From contig NZ_PZYZ01000010.1 of assembly GCF_003047295.1 (NCBI RefSeq), positions 22,358-86,357 on the forward strand: a stretch of DNA of 64,000 nt. Direction: 5' to 3'. Positions within the stretch are counted from its first letter, which is position 1. Each line of letters opens with the position of its first letter. The position numbers and the translations under genes were made by a program. Positions 40,924 through 49,046 of this stretch are shown here, in pieces. The notes beneath the pieces were generated by a model. That model did not search any database, had not been told where the DNA came from, and was given only the letters and a program-made list of their open reading frames with translations. Source of the DNA: Nocardioides sediminis. GTDB lineage: Bacteria > Actinomycetota > Actinomycetes > Propionibacteriales > Nocardioidaceae.

Positions 40924-41559
40924 ATGCGGATCACGAAGTTCGGGCACGCCTGCGTACGCATCGAACACGACGGCGCCGTCGTCGTCCTGGACCCGGGGGT
41001 CTTCAGCGAGCCGGAGGCGCTCGACGGCGCGACCGGCGTCCTGATCACGCACGAGCACCCCGACCACGTGCACGCCGACCTCCTCCGTGGCTCGGACGCA
41101 CCGATCTGGACGATCGAGTCCGTGGCCCGCCTGCTGCGGGAGCAGGCGGGCGACGTCGGCGAGCGGGTGAGCGTCGTCCACCCCGGTGACCGGCTCGACC
41201 TCTCCGGCCTGCCGGTCGAGGTGGTCGGGGACAAGCACGCCGTCATCCACCCCGACTACGACCGCATCGACAACTCCGGGTACGTCGTGACCGTCGGCGA
41301 CGCGGCCGTCTACCACCCCGGTGACTCCCTCACCGCCCCGGGGAGGCCGGTCGACGTGCTGCTGGCGCCGATGAGCGCGCCGTGGCTCAAGGTCAGCGAG
41401 GCGATCGACTTCGTCCGCGAGGTGGGCGCGCCGCGCTCATTGGGGATCCACGACAAGGTCTACAGCGAGATCGGGCTCGGCATGGTCGCGACCCACATGG
41501 GCAACCTGCTGCCGGAGGGCCAGGAGTTCCTCCGCCGGGAGCCCGGCGAGGACCTCTGA
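40924..41559 (+). CDS. Metallo-beta-lactamase fold hydrolase (UlaG-like)
   Basis: 211 residues. MRITKFGHACVRIEHDG opens the fold, the metal motif is THEHPDHVH, and the later ligands lie in YHPGDS and GIHDKVYSE. This small branch resembles UlaG-like hydrolases, whose substrates vary widely; none can be inferred. Leaderless ATG at 40924. The stop is two bases from the end of menF on the opposite strand. Confidence 0.85.
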   Translation: MRITKFGHACVRIEHDGAVVVLDPGVFSEPEALDGATGVLITHEHPDHVHADLLRGSDAPIWTIESVARLLREQAGDVGERVSVVHPGDRLDLSGLPVEVVGDKHAVIHPDYDRIDNSGYVVTVGDAAVYHPGDSLTAPGRPVDVLLAPMSAPWLKVSEAIDFVREVGAPRSLGIHDKVYSEIGLGMVATHMGNLLPEGQEFLRREPGEDL

Positions 41560-41560
41560 C

Positions 41561-42844
41561 TCAGATCTGGCCCGAGAGGGCGTCGCGCACCGGGACGAAC
41601 TTGGCCTGCGACTCGGCGAGCTCGGCCTCCGGGTCGGAGCTGCCGACCACGCCGCACCCGGCGAAGAGCCGCACGGTCCTGCCCTCGACGAGCGCCGACC
41701 GCAGCGCGATGCCCCACTCGCCGTCGCCCTCGGCGTCGATCCAGCCCACCGGTCCGGCGTAGCGGTCGCGGTCCATCCCCTCGATCGCGGCGATCAGCGC
41801 GACCGCCTCGGGCGTGGGTGTCCCGCCGACCGCCGCCGAGGGGTGCAGCGCCTCGGCGAGCTGGAGGGAGGACACCGTGGCGGCGTCGTGGACCACGCCG
41901 GCCACGTCGGTGGCCAGGTGCATGACGTTGGGCAGGTGCAGCACGAAGGGCGCCTCGGGCACGTTCATCGACGAGCAGTGCGGCTCGAGCGCGTCGGCCA
42001 CCGACCGGACGGCGTACTCGTGCTCCTCGAGGTCCTTGGACGAGCGGGCCAGCGTCGCGGCCAGGGCGAGGTCGCGCTCGTCGTCGCCCGTACGACGAAT
42101 GGTCCCGGCGAGCACGCGGGAGGTCACGAGCCCCCGCTCGCGGCGCACCAGCATCTCGGGCGTCGCCCCGAAGAGGCCGTCGACGTGGAACGTCCAGCAC
42201 ATGGCGTAGTCGGTGGCCAGCCGGTGCAGCGACCAGCGGACGTCGACGGGCTCGTCGCAGGTGGCGACGAGGTCGCGGGCCAGCACGACCTTCTCCAGGT
42301 CGCCGGCGTCGATGCGCGAGACGGCGTCGGCCACCACCGACATCCAGGCCTCGCCGTTGAGGGCCCCGTCGGCGAAGCTCAGCCCGACCGGTGCCCGCGG
42401 CACGGCGGCGGGCACCAGGGCGGGTGCCCCGGCCGGCGTCGCGTCGCCGACCGTGGTCACCCAGGCGCGGTCGCCGCGACGGCCGACGACCACGCGGGGG
42501 ACGACGAGCACCGAGTGGCCGGGGTCGTCGGCGAACCCGAAGGAGCCGAAGGCGACCAGGCCCGTGCCGGGCTCGCCGACCTCGTCGGTGACCTCGGCCC
42601 GGGCGGTGGTCTCGGCCCACCATTTGTCGGCGTCGCGGAAGCGGGTCGGACCGGTGGTGCGCACCAGGGCGGCGACGCCCCAGCCGACCAGGCCCTCGCC
42701 GTTGCGCAGCCAGGTGACCGGGGCGTCGGCGGGGAGAAGGTCGAGCAGACGGGTGGTCCCCGGGTCCCCGAGGTCGACCGCGGTCGTCCGCACCACGAGG
42801 GGGCCGGACGCGGTCGTCGCGTGGGTCGTCGCCGCACTCGTCAC
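41561..42844 (-). CDS. menF: Isochorismate synthase
   Basis: Converts chorismate to isochorismate, the entry to menaquinone synthesis. 427 residues from GTG 42844, after which the reading frame would enter unrelated upstream sequence. The chorismate-binding domain has LEKVVLARDLVATC, ATPEMLVRRERGLVTSRVLAGTIRR, LHPSAAVGGTPTPEA, and the magnesium/active-site end GPVGWIDAEGDGEWGIALRS ... AGCGVVGSSDPEAE. An entC-type salicylate or siderophore enzyme is a formal alternative, but menD, menC and menE lie nearby. Confidence 0.88.
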   Translation of the reverse strand: MTSAATTHATTASGPLVVRTTAVDLGDPGTTRLLDLLPADAPVTWLRNGEGLVGWGVAALVRTTGPTRFRDADKWWAETTARAEVTDEVGEPGTGLVAFGSFGFADDPGHSVLVVPRVVVGRRGDRAWVTTVGDATPAGAPALVPAAVPRAPVGLSFADGALNGEAWMSVVADAVSRIDAGDLEKVVLARDLVATCDEPVDVRWSLHRLATDYAMCWTFHVDGLFGATPEMLVRRERGLVTSRVLAGTIRRTGDDERDLALAATLARSSKDLEEHEYAVRSVADALEPHCSSMNVPEAPFVLHLPNVMHLATDVAGVVHDAATVSSLQLAEALHPSAAVGGTPTPEAVALIAAIEGMDRDRYAGPVGWIDAEGDGEWGIALRSALVEGRTVRLFAGCGVVGSSDPEAELAESQAKFVPVRDALSGQI

Positions 42845-42915
42845 GCCCCGGAGCCTACTGGGGACAGCGACGGGCACCCGAGTCCGGACCGGCCGCGAGG
42901 ACCCGACCGGAGGGG

Positions 42916-43959
42916 TCAGGACCGGTAGACGATCACCTTGTCGCCGAGACGCACGCGGTCGAAGAGGCGGCGGATGCCGTCGTAGTCGCGCACGTTGACG
43001 CACCCGTGCGACGCGCCGTTGTAGCCCGTGGCGGCGAAGTCGGGGGAGTAGTGCACCGCCTGGCCGCCGGAGAAGAACATCGCGAACGGCATCGGGGTGT
43101 CGTAGAGGCTCGAGACGTGGTCGCGGCTCTTGCGGAACACCGAGAAGGCGCCCTCGCGGGTCGGCAGCTCGTCGGAGCCGAACCGCACGTCGAAGCTCGT
43201 CTTCACCACGCCCTCGACGACCCAGCGCAGCGAGTTGGAGCTCTTGTCGACGCACATGGCGCGTCCGGTGAGGCAGCGCGGGTCGAGCGCCGGGCCCTGG
43301 GGCTCGATGTTGAAGAGCTCGGCGCGGGTCGGCTTGCGGGTCATCGCGCCCAGCCGGTCGAGGGTGCGGCGGTCCACCTCGCCGGTGACCGGGATCCGGC
43401 GCTTGGCCTGGAACCCCTTCACCGCCGTGGTGGTGCGCGCGTCGTAGGCGCCGGTGACGTCGCCGCTCCACCACCGCAGCTGGGCGAGACGGGCCTGGAG
43501 CCGCCGGACGGCGATGCCCCGGTCGCCCGGGCCCAGGATCCTCGGGCCGGGCGTGTAGATGTTGTGCAGCGCCTCGCGCGTCGGCTCGGTCGTGACGGCC
43601 AGCAGCCGCCTCCACGTGCGGGCGTCGACGCGACCGGTGACCTCCCGCTGGCGACGCGCCTGGAACGTCCGCACGCCTGCACGGGTCTGCGCGTCGAAGC
43701 GGCTGGTCACGACCTCGGAGTGCAGGCCGAGCTGGTGGAGGCGGCTCTGGAGCACGCGCACCCGCCAGCCGGTGTCGCCGAACCTCATCGGGAGGGACGC
43801 GCGGGCCGAGACGGCGTCGCCGGCGCGGTCCGCGGCCCGCGCCGGGGCGGTGAGGCTGGTGGCGCCGAGGGTGCTGAGCCCGACGGCGAGCGCGACCGCC
43901 AGCAGGGCGTGCACGGAACGGGCGAGGGAGGGCGGCTGGTGGGGCCGGCTCACAGACAT
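42916..43959 (-). CDS. Secreted L,D-transpeptidase with two peptidoglycan-binding domains
   Basis: 347 residues. A signal peptide (SVHALLAVALAVGLSTLGATSLTAPARA, about 15-43) precedes two PG_binding_1 repeats (MRFGDTGWRVRVLQSRLHQL; GDRGIAVRRLQARLAQLRWW) and a C-terminal YkuD domain ending in the catalytic SHGCVNVRD. It would make 3-3 cross-links or attach partners to peptidoglycan outside the membrane. ATG 43959 has CGGAG upstream. Divergent from menG. Confidence 0.92.
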   Translation of the reverse strand: MSVSRPHQPPSLARSVHALLAVALAVGLSTLGATSLTAPARAADRAGDAVSARASLPMRFGDTGWRVRVLQSRLHQLGLHSEVVTSRFDAQTRAGVRTFQARRQREVTGRVDARTWRRLLAVTTEPTREALHNIYTPGPRILGPGDRGIAVRRLQARLAQLRWWSGDVTGAYDARTTTAVKGFQAKRRIPVTGEVDRRTLDRLGAMTRKPTRAELFNIEPQGPALDPRCLTGRAMCVDKSSNSLRWVVEGVVKTSFDVRFGSDELPTREGAFSVFRKSRDHVSSLYDTPMPFAMFFSGGQAVHYSPDFAATGYNGASHGCVNVRDYDGIRRLFDRVRLGDKVIVYRS

Positions 43960-44027
43960 GGGAACTCCGGGGTAGGGGACGTCGACATCGTAAGGACGCC
44001 CACCGACGCCGCACGGTTGCGTCCGAC

Positions 44028-44033
44028 TACGCT
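44028..44033 (+). promoter_or_regulatory. -10 box, leaderless start of menG
   Basis: TACGCT lies six bases before the GTG at 44040. Confidence 0.45.
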
Positions 44034-44039
44034 CGCCGC

Positions 44040-44729
44040 GTGGCCCGTGCAGAGCTCGACAAGCAGCCGACCGACGTCCGACGCATGTTCGACGCGGTCG
44101 CCAGGCGCTACGACGTCACCAACGACGTCCTCTCCCTGGGGCAGGACCGGCGGTGGCGGCGCGACGTCCTCGACGCCGTGGACGCGTCGTACGGCGACCG
44201 GGTGCTCGACCTCGCGGCCGGCACCGGGACCTCGAGCCAGCCGTTCGCCGACGCCGGCGCCTACGTCGTGCCGTGCGACTTCTCCCTCGGGATGCTGCAG
44301 GTCGGCAAGCAGGCGCGCCGGCACCTGCCCTTCACCGCCGGCGACGGCACCCGCCTCCCGTTCGCCGACGACACCTTCGACGCGGTGACCATCTCCTTCG
44401 GGCTGCGCAACATCGTCGACCCGGAAGCGGGCCTGCGGGAGATGCGCCGGGTCACCCGGCCCGGGGGGCGCCTGGTGGTGTGCGAGTTCAGCAGCCCCAC
44501 GTTCCGGCCCTTCCGCACGGTCTACATGGAGTACCTGATGAAGGCGCTCCCGGCGATCTCCAGGGCCGTCTCCTCCTCGCCGGACGCCTACGTCTACCTC
44601 GCCGAGTCGATCCGCGCCTGGCCCGACCAGGCCGGGCTGGCCGAGCTGATCGCCGCCGCCGGGTGGCGCGAGCCCCAGTGGCGCAACCTGTCGGGCGGGA
44701 TCGTCGCCCTCCACCGCGCGGTTGCCTGA
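44040..44729 (+). CDS. menG: Demethylmenaquinone methyltransferase
   Basis: SAM-dependent C-methylation of demethylmenaquinol, the last menaquinone step. 229 residues of the UbiE/MenG family: FDAVARRYDVTNDVLSLGQD, the SAM motif VLDLAAGTGTSSQ, DAVTISFGLRNI, and MRRVTRPGGRLVVCEFSSP. GTG 44040 is the first start and has a leaderless -10 box. It lies immediately before the nuo operon, separated by terminator hairpins and the nuo promoter. No ubiquinone genes are seen, so menaquinone is the likely quinone of this organism. Confidence 0.94.
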   Translation: MARAELDKQPTDVRRMFDAVARRYDVTNDVLSLGQDRRWRRDVLDAVDASYGDRVLDLAAGTGTSSQPFADAGAYVVPCDFSLGMLQVGKQARRHLPFTAGDGTRLPFADDTFDAVTISFGLRNIVDPEAGLREMRRVTRPGGRLVVCEFSSPTFRPFRTVYMEYLMKALPAISRAVSSSPDAYVYLAESIRAWPDQAGLAELIAAAGWREPQWRNLSGGIVALHRAVA

Positions 44730-44742
44730 GGCGACCGCCTGA

Positions 44743-44771
44743 GGGGACGCCGGCGCGCACCGGCGTACCCC
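44743..44771 (+). terminator. Terminator hairpin after menG
   Basis: GGGGACGCCGG (44743-44753) pairs with CCGGCGTACCCC (44760-44771) along 11 base pairs with one bulged A, around a 6-base loop, 14 bases after the menG stop. AATTA follows, but no T-run. Confidence 0.65.
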
Positions 44772-44820
44772 AATTAGGCAACGCCTCCATGCGGTAAATC
44801 CGCAGGTGAGCGCGGCGTTC

Positions 44821-44837
44821 GGGGGTCGAGGACCCCC
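44821..44837 (+). terminator. Second hairpin between menG and nuoA
   Basis: GGGGGTC (44821-44827) and GACCCCC (44831-44837) form a 7-bp stem with a GAG loop, just before the nuo promoter. It probably strengthens termination ahead of the nuo operon. Confidence 0.55.
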
Positions 44838-44840
44838 GCG

Positions 44841-44868
44841 TGACGCCCGGCGTGACGGGTCCTACACT
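44841..44868 (+). promoter_or_regulatory. Promoter of the nuo operon
   Basis: TACACT (44863-44868) is a good -10; TGACGC (44841-44846), 16 bases upstream, is a modest -35. Transcription would start near 44875, giving a leader of about 90 bases to the nuoA ATG at 44963 and placing the Rex operator in the first transcribed bases. Confidence 0.55.
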
Positions 44869-44882
44869 GTGGGCTGCGCCAC

Positions 44883-44900
44883 TAGTGAAGAAGTTCACAA
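44883..44900 (+). promoter_or_regulatory. Rex operator upstream of nuoA
   Basis: TAGTGAAGAAGTTCACAA matches the Rex consensus TTGTGAANNNNTTCACAA at 13 of 14 defined positions. It lies just downstream of the -10 box, where bound Rex would block elongation or initiation. NADH dehydrogenase genes are a usual Rex target class. Confidence 0.75.
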
Positions 44901-44962
44901 AGCCACATGCGACGGGTCGCGGGTGGCCTCCGGTGGTGCCGGACGAGGGAGGGACAGGCTCG

Positions 44963-45322
44963 ATGGAGCTCTACACGCCAGTGCTCGTGCTGGCCGCCCT
45001 GGCCGCACTCTTCGCGGTCGGCTCGGTCGCGATGAGCGCGGTGGTCGGTCCCAAGCGCTACAACCGCGCGCGACTCGACTCCTACGAATGTGGCATCGAG
45101 CCCACCCCGCAGCCGGTCGGCGGCGGGCGGTTCCCGGTGAAGTACTACATCACCGCGATGCTCTTCATCATCTTCGACATCGAGATCATCTTCCTCTACC
45201 CGTGGGCGGTCCACTTCGACGCCATGGGGCTCTTCGGGCTCGTCGAGATGGTCATCTTCATCGGCACCGTGTTCGTCGCCTACGCATACGTGTGGCGCCG
45301 CGGCGGCCTCGACTGGGACTGA
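44963..45322 (+). CDS. nuoA: NADH-quinone oxidoreductase subunit A
   Basis: Small membrane subunit of complex I, 119 residues with three membrane segments. The conserved loop RLDSYECGIEP includes the cysteine whose exposure reports the active/deactive state in mitochondria, and FPVKYYITAMLFIIFDIEIIF is typical. ATG 44963 has GAGGGA upstream; the open frame continues 41 codons before it through the Rex site and is not coding. First gene of the nuo operon. Confidence 0.95.
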   Translation: MELYTPVLVLAALAALFAVGSVAMSAVVGPKRYNRARLDSYECGIEPTPQPVGGGRFPVKYYITAMLFIIFDIEIIFLYPWAVHFDAMGLFGLVEMVIFIGTVFVAYAYVWRRGGLDWD

Positions 45323-45334
45323 GGGACTTGACTC

Positions 45335-45889
45335 ATGGGTGTTGAGGAGAAGCTGCCGAGCGGCGTCCTGCTGACGACGGTCGAGGGTGTCGCCGGCTAC
45401 ATGCGCAAGGCGTCCTTCTGGCCGGCGACCTTCGGCCTGGCCTGCTGCGCCATCGAGATGATGACCTCGGGCGGCCCCAAGTACGACCTGGCCCGCTTCG
45501 GCATGGAGGTCTTCCGCGCCAGCCCGCGCCAGGCCGACCTGATGATCGTGGCCGGCCGGGTCAGCCAGAAGATGGCCCCGGTCCTGCGCCAGATCTACGA
45601 CCAGATGGCCGAGCCCAAGTGGGTGCTCGCGATGGGCGTGTGCGCCAGCAGCGGCGGCATGTTCAACAACTACGCGATCGTCCAGGGCGTCGACCACGTC
45701 GTGCCCGTCGACATGTACCTCCCCGGCTGCCCGCCCCGCCCGGAGATGCTGATCGACGCGATCCTCAAGCTGCACGACCAGGTGCAGTCCACCAAGTTCG
45801 GCGCCAACCGCCTCGCGCAGATCGAGGAGCTCGAGGGCGAGGCCCTGCGGGCGCTGCCGACCAGCCAGATGCGAGGCCTGCTGCGATGA
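45335..45889 (+). CDS. nuoB: NADH-quinone oxidoreductase subunit B
   Basis: Peripheral-arm subunit holding iron-sulfur cluster N2, the last electron carrier before quinone. 184 residues; the four cluster cysteines are C37, C38 (LACCAIEMM), C103 (VCASSGG) and C132 (PGCPPRPE). Twelve bases after nuoA. A GAGCGAG-rich repeat fills the gap to nuoC. Confidence 0.96.
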   Translation: MGVEEKLPSGVLLTTVEGVAGYMRKASFWPATFGLACCAIEMMTSGGPKYDLARFGMEVFRASPRQADLMIVAGRVSQKMAPVLRQIYDQMAEPKWVLAMGVCASSGGMFNNYAIVQGVDHVVPVDMYLPGCPPRPEMLIDAILKLHDQVQSTKFGANRLAQIEELEGEALRALPTSQMRGLLR

Positions 45890-45894
45890 CGCCG

Positions 45895-45929
45895 ACCGAG
45901 ACGAGCGAGGCACGAGCGAGCGACCGAGG
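45895..45929. repeat. GAGCGAG-type short repeats between nuoB and nuoC
   Basis: ACGAGCGAG occurs at 45901-45909 and 45912-45920, flanked on both sides by ACCGAG (45895-45900 and 45923-45928). The purine-rich tract resembles, on the opposite strand, the loop of the hairpins before nuoE and nuoK. It includes the likely nuoC ribosome binding site. Confidence 0.55.
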
Positions 45930-45941
45930 GGGCCGGTGGGC

Positions 45942-46706
45942 ATGAGCAACCCGCAGGACAACCCCTCCGACAAGCCGGAGACCGCCCACGTCGACCAGCC
46001 GGCCGTCGAGCAGTCGCCGGAGAACCTCCCGGCGCCCCCGGGCGGCACCGAGGTGCGCTCCGTGGGCCAGCGCCGTGGCATGTTCGGCGTCTCCGGCACC
46101 GGCGACACGTCGGGGTACGGCGGCCTGGTCGCCCCCATCGTGTTCCCCAGCCCCTCCCAGCGTCCCTACGGCGGGTGGTTCGACGAGGTCGCCGACGCCC
46201 TCGAGGCGCGGCTCGGCCAGACCGACCTGACGGCCGCCGTCGAGTCGGTCGTGGTGCACCGCGGGGAGATCACCTTCCACGTCCGGCGCGAGGACCTGCC
46301 CTTCGTGGCCCAGATGCTGCGCGACGACGAGGACCTGCGCTTCGAGTTCTGCGCGAGCGTGAGCGGCGTGCACTACCCCGACGACGCCGGGCGCGAGCTG
46401 CACGCGGTGTACCACCTGCTCTCGATGACCCACAACCGCCGGATCCGCCTCGAGGTGACCTGCCCCGACGCGGACCCGCACGTGCCCAGCCTGGTGAGCA
46501 TCTACCCCACCGCCGACTGGCACGAGCGCGAGACCTGGGACATGTTCGGGATCGTCTTCGACGGCCACCCCGCCATGACCCGCATCCTGATGCCCGACGA
46601 CTGGCCGGGCCACCCGCAGCGCAAGGACTACCCCTTGGGCGGCATCCCTGTGGAGTACAAGGGCGGCTCCGTGCCGCCGCCGGACCAGCGGAGGTCCTAC
46701 ACCTGA
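45942..46706 (+). CDS. nuoC: NADH-quinone oxidoreductase subunit C
   Basis: 30-kDa subunit of the connecting arm, 254 residues. An extended polar N-terminus of about 60 residues precedes the family domain: HAVYHLLSMTHNRRIRLEV, SIYPTADWHERETWDMFGI and RILMPDDWPGHPQRKDYPLG. ATG 45942 is preferred over GTG 45936 because the GAGGGGG ribosome site is then correctly spaced. The stop overlaps the nuoD ATG by one base. Confidence 0.95.
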   Translation: MSNPQDNPSDKPETAHVDQPAVEQSPENLPAPPGGTEVRSVGQRRGMFGVSGTGDTSGYGGLVAPIVFPSPSQRPYGGWFDEVADALEARLGQTDLTAAVESVVVHRGEITFHVRREDLPFVAQMLRDDEDLRFEFCASVSGVHYPDDAGRELHAVYHLLSMTHNRRIRLEVTCPDADPHVPSLVSIYPTADWHERETWDMFGIVFDGHPAMTRILMPDDWPGHPQRKDYPLGGIPVEYKGGSVPPPDQRRSYT

Positions 46707-48076
46707 TGACCAGCACCGACCACAGCGCAGGCAACAGCGCAGGCCAGCAGGACCTGTACGCCGACCCGAGCGAGACCAGCCAGGGCAAGGTCTTCACGGT
46801 CACCGGCCAGGACTGGGACTCGATCACCCAGGGACTGGGCGACTCCGCCGACGAGCGGGTCGTCGTCAACATGGGTCCCCAGCACCCCTCGACCCACGGC
46901 GTGCTGCGCCTGATCCTCGAGCTGGAGGGGGAGACGGTCACCGAGGCCCGCTGCGGCATCGGCTACCTGCACACCGGCATCGAGAAGAACATGGAGTACC
47001 GCTCCTGGGTGCAGGGCACGACGTTCTGCACGCGGATGGACTACCTGTCCCCGTTCTACAACGAGGCGACCTACGTCCTGGGCGTCGAGCGACTGCTCGA
47101 CATCGAGGACGACATCCCGGAGAAGGCCCAGGTCATGCGGGTGCTCCTCATGGAGCTCAACCGCATCTCCTCGCACCTGGTCGCCATCGCCACGGGCGGC
47201 ATGGAGATCGGCGCCCTGACCGTGATGACGATCGGGTTCCGCGAGCGCGAGCTCGTGCTGGACCTCTTCGAGCTCATCACCGGCCTGCGGATGAACCACG
47301 CGTTCATCCGTCCCGGCGGTGTCGCCCAGGACCTGCCGCCGGGTGCGCTGGACGAGATCCGCGACTTCATCGCCCTGATGCGCAAGCGCCTGCCCGAGTA
47401 CGCCGCGCTGTGCAACGCCAACCCCATCTTCAAGGCCCGGTTGGAGGGCGTCGGCCACCTCGACCTCGCCGGCTGCCTGGCGCTGGGGCTGACGGGTCCG
47501 CCGCTGCGCTCCACCGGCTACGCCTGGGACCTGCGCAAGACCCAGCCCTACTCCGGCTACGAGGACTACGACTTCGACGTCCAGACGTGGGACACCGCCG
47601 ACGCCTACGGCCGGTTCCGGGTGCGCCTGGCGGAGATGGACGAGTCGCTCAAGATCGTCGAGCAGGCGGCCAACCGCCTCGCCGACCTCGAGGGCGCGCC
47701 GGTCATGGTCGGAGACAAGAAGATCGCCTGGCCCAGCCAGCTGGCCATCGGATCCGACGGCATGGGCAACTCCCTGGACCACATCCGCCACATCATGGGC
47801 GAGTCGATGGAGGCGCTGATCCACCACTTCAAGCTGGTGACCGAGGGCTTCCGGGTCCCGGCCGGCCAGGCCTACGTCCCGGTCGAGTCGCCGCGCGGCG
47901 AGCTGGGCGCGCACGTCGTCTCCGACGGCGGCACGCGACCCTTCCGCGCGCACTTCCGCGACCCGTCCTTCACCAACCTCCAGGCGACGAGCGTGATGAG
48001 CGAGGGCGGCATGGTCGCCGACGTCATCGTCGCGATCGCCTCGATCGACCCCGTGATGGGAGGTGTCGACCGATGA
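46706..48076 (+). CDS. nuoD: NADH-quinone oxidoreductase subunit D
   Basis: 49-kDa subunit forming, with NuoB, the quinone-reducing site. 456 residues; MGPQHPSTHGVLRLIL carries the quinone-site histidine, followed by GYLHTGIEK, RMDYLSPFYNEA and VPVESPRGELG. The stop TGA (48074-48076) lies two bases before the hairpin element that includes the nuoE ribosome binding site. Confidence 0.96.
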   Translation: MTSTDHSAGNSAGQQDLYADPSETSQGKVFTVTGQDWDSITQGLGDSADERVVVNMGPQHPSTHGVLRLILELEGETVTEARCGIGYLHTGIEKNMEYRSWVQGTTFCTRMDYLSPFYNEATYVLGVERLLDIEDDIPEKAQVMRVLLMELNRISSHLVAIATGGMEIGALTVMTIGFRERELVLDLFELITGLRMNHAFIRPGGVAQDLPPGALDEIRDFIALMRKRLPEYAALCNANPIFKARLEGVGHLDLAGCLALGLTGPPLRSTGYAWDLRKTQPYSGYEDYDFDVQTWDTADAYGRFRVRLAEMDESLKIVEQAANRLADLEGAPVMVGDKKIAWPSQLAIGSDGMGNSLDHIRHIMGESMEALIHHFKLVTEGFRVPAGQAYVPVESPRGELGAHVVSDGGTRPFRAHFRDPSFTNLQATSVMSEGGMVADVIVAIASIDPVMGGVDR

Positions 48077-48078
48077 AT

Positions 48079-48143
48079 CACCCCACCCTGTTCTCTCTCT
48101 CCTCCGCTTCGCTCCTCCGATCGACAACAGTGAGGGGACCCCG
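48079..48143 (+). promoter_or_regulatory. Hairpin sequestering the nuoE ribosome binding site
   Basis: Arms 48081-48092 and 48126-48137 can form 10 of 12 pairs around a pyrimidine-rich 33-base loop. The right arm ends in GAGGGG, the only good Shine-Dalgarno sequence for the nuoE ATG at 48144. A second copy precedes nuoK (55674-55738): 49 of 65 bases identical, with paired changes in the stem. Confidence 0.7.
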
Positions 48144-49046
48144 ATGAGCCACGACGAGTCCACCGACGTGCCCGCCGTCGACCCCGGCATGGCCGTCAGC
48201 ACCGCGTCGTACGCCGCCCCGAGCCCGGACCGGTTCTCCGACGACGACACCGCGCTGTCCGAGCAGACCTGGGGCGAGCTGCGCCAGATCGCCGGCCGCT
48301 ACCCCGAGGCCCGCTCGGGGCTGCTGCCGATGCTGCACCTCGTGCAGTCGGTCGAGGGCCGGGTGACGCCCGAGGGCATCGAGGCCTGCGCCGAGGTCCT
48401 GGGCATCTCCGCGGCCGAGGTCAGCGGCGTCGCGACCTTCTACACGATGTACAAGCGCAAGCCGGTCGGCGACTACCACGTCGGCGTCTGCACCAACACG
48501 CTGTGCGCGGTCATGGGCGGCGACCTGATCTTCGAGCGGCTCAAGGAGCACCTCGACGTCGGCAACGACGAGACGACCGCGGACGGCAAGATCACCCTGG
48601 AGCACGTCGAGTGCAACGCGGCCTGCGACTACGCCCCGGTGATGATGGTCAACTGGGAGTTCATGGACAACCAGACGCCCGACTCCGCCGTCCGGGTCGT
48701 CGAGGACCTGCGCGCCGGCAAGGAGGTCCGCTCCACCCGGGGGCCCCGGCTGTGCACCTGGCGCGAGGCCGAGCGCGTGCTCGCCGGCTTCCCCGACGAC
48801 CTCGCCGACGAGGGTCCGTCCGCGGGCCCGGCGTCGCTGGTCGGCCTGGGCATCGCCCGCGACAACGGCTGGACGGCCCCCGGTGGCCAGGCAGCCGGAC
48901 GCACCGCCGACGAGCCCGTTGCGTCCGCGACGGGCGCCGAGGGCAGCCACGAGGCCGAGCGCACGGAGGCCGAGGGCGAGGTCCAGCGCTCCGACGCCGA
49001 CCTCAAGCACGAGGACGACACCCAGGGCACCGAGGAGGCCAAGTAG
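48144..49046 (+). CDS. nuoE: NADH-quinone oxidoreductase subunit E
   Basis: 24-kDa subunit of the NADH module with one [2Fe-2S] cluster (N1a). 300 residues; ligands C116, C121 (CTNTLC), C157 and C161 (ECNAACD). The family domain ends near residue 210; the remaining 90 residues are Glu/Ala/Gly-rich and disordered, an actinobacterial extension. The ATG lies within 7 bases of the sequestering hairpin. The stop shares a base with the nuoF GTG (TAGTG). Confidence 0.94.
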   Translation: MSHDESTDVPAVDPGMAVSTASYAAPSPDRFSDDDTALSEQTWGELRQIAGRYPEARSGLLPMLHLVQSVEGRVTPEGIEACAEVLGISAAEVSGVATFYTMYKRKPVGDYHVGVCTNTLCAVMGGDLIFERLKEHLDVGNDETTADGKITLEHVECNAACDYAPVMMVNWEFMDNQTPDSAVRVVEDLRAGKEVRSTRGPRLCTWREAERVLAGFPDDLADEGPSAGPASLVGLGIARDNGWTAPGGQAAGRTADEPVASATGAEGSHEAERTEAEGEVQRSDADLKHEDDTQGTEEAK

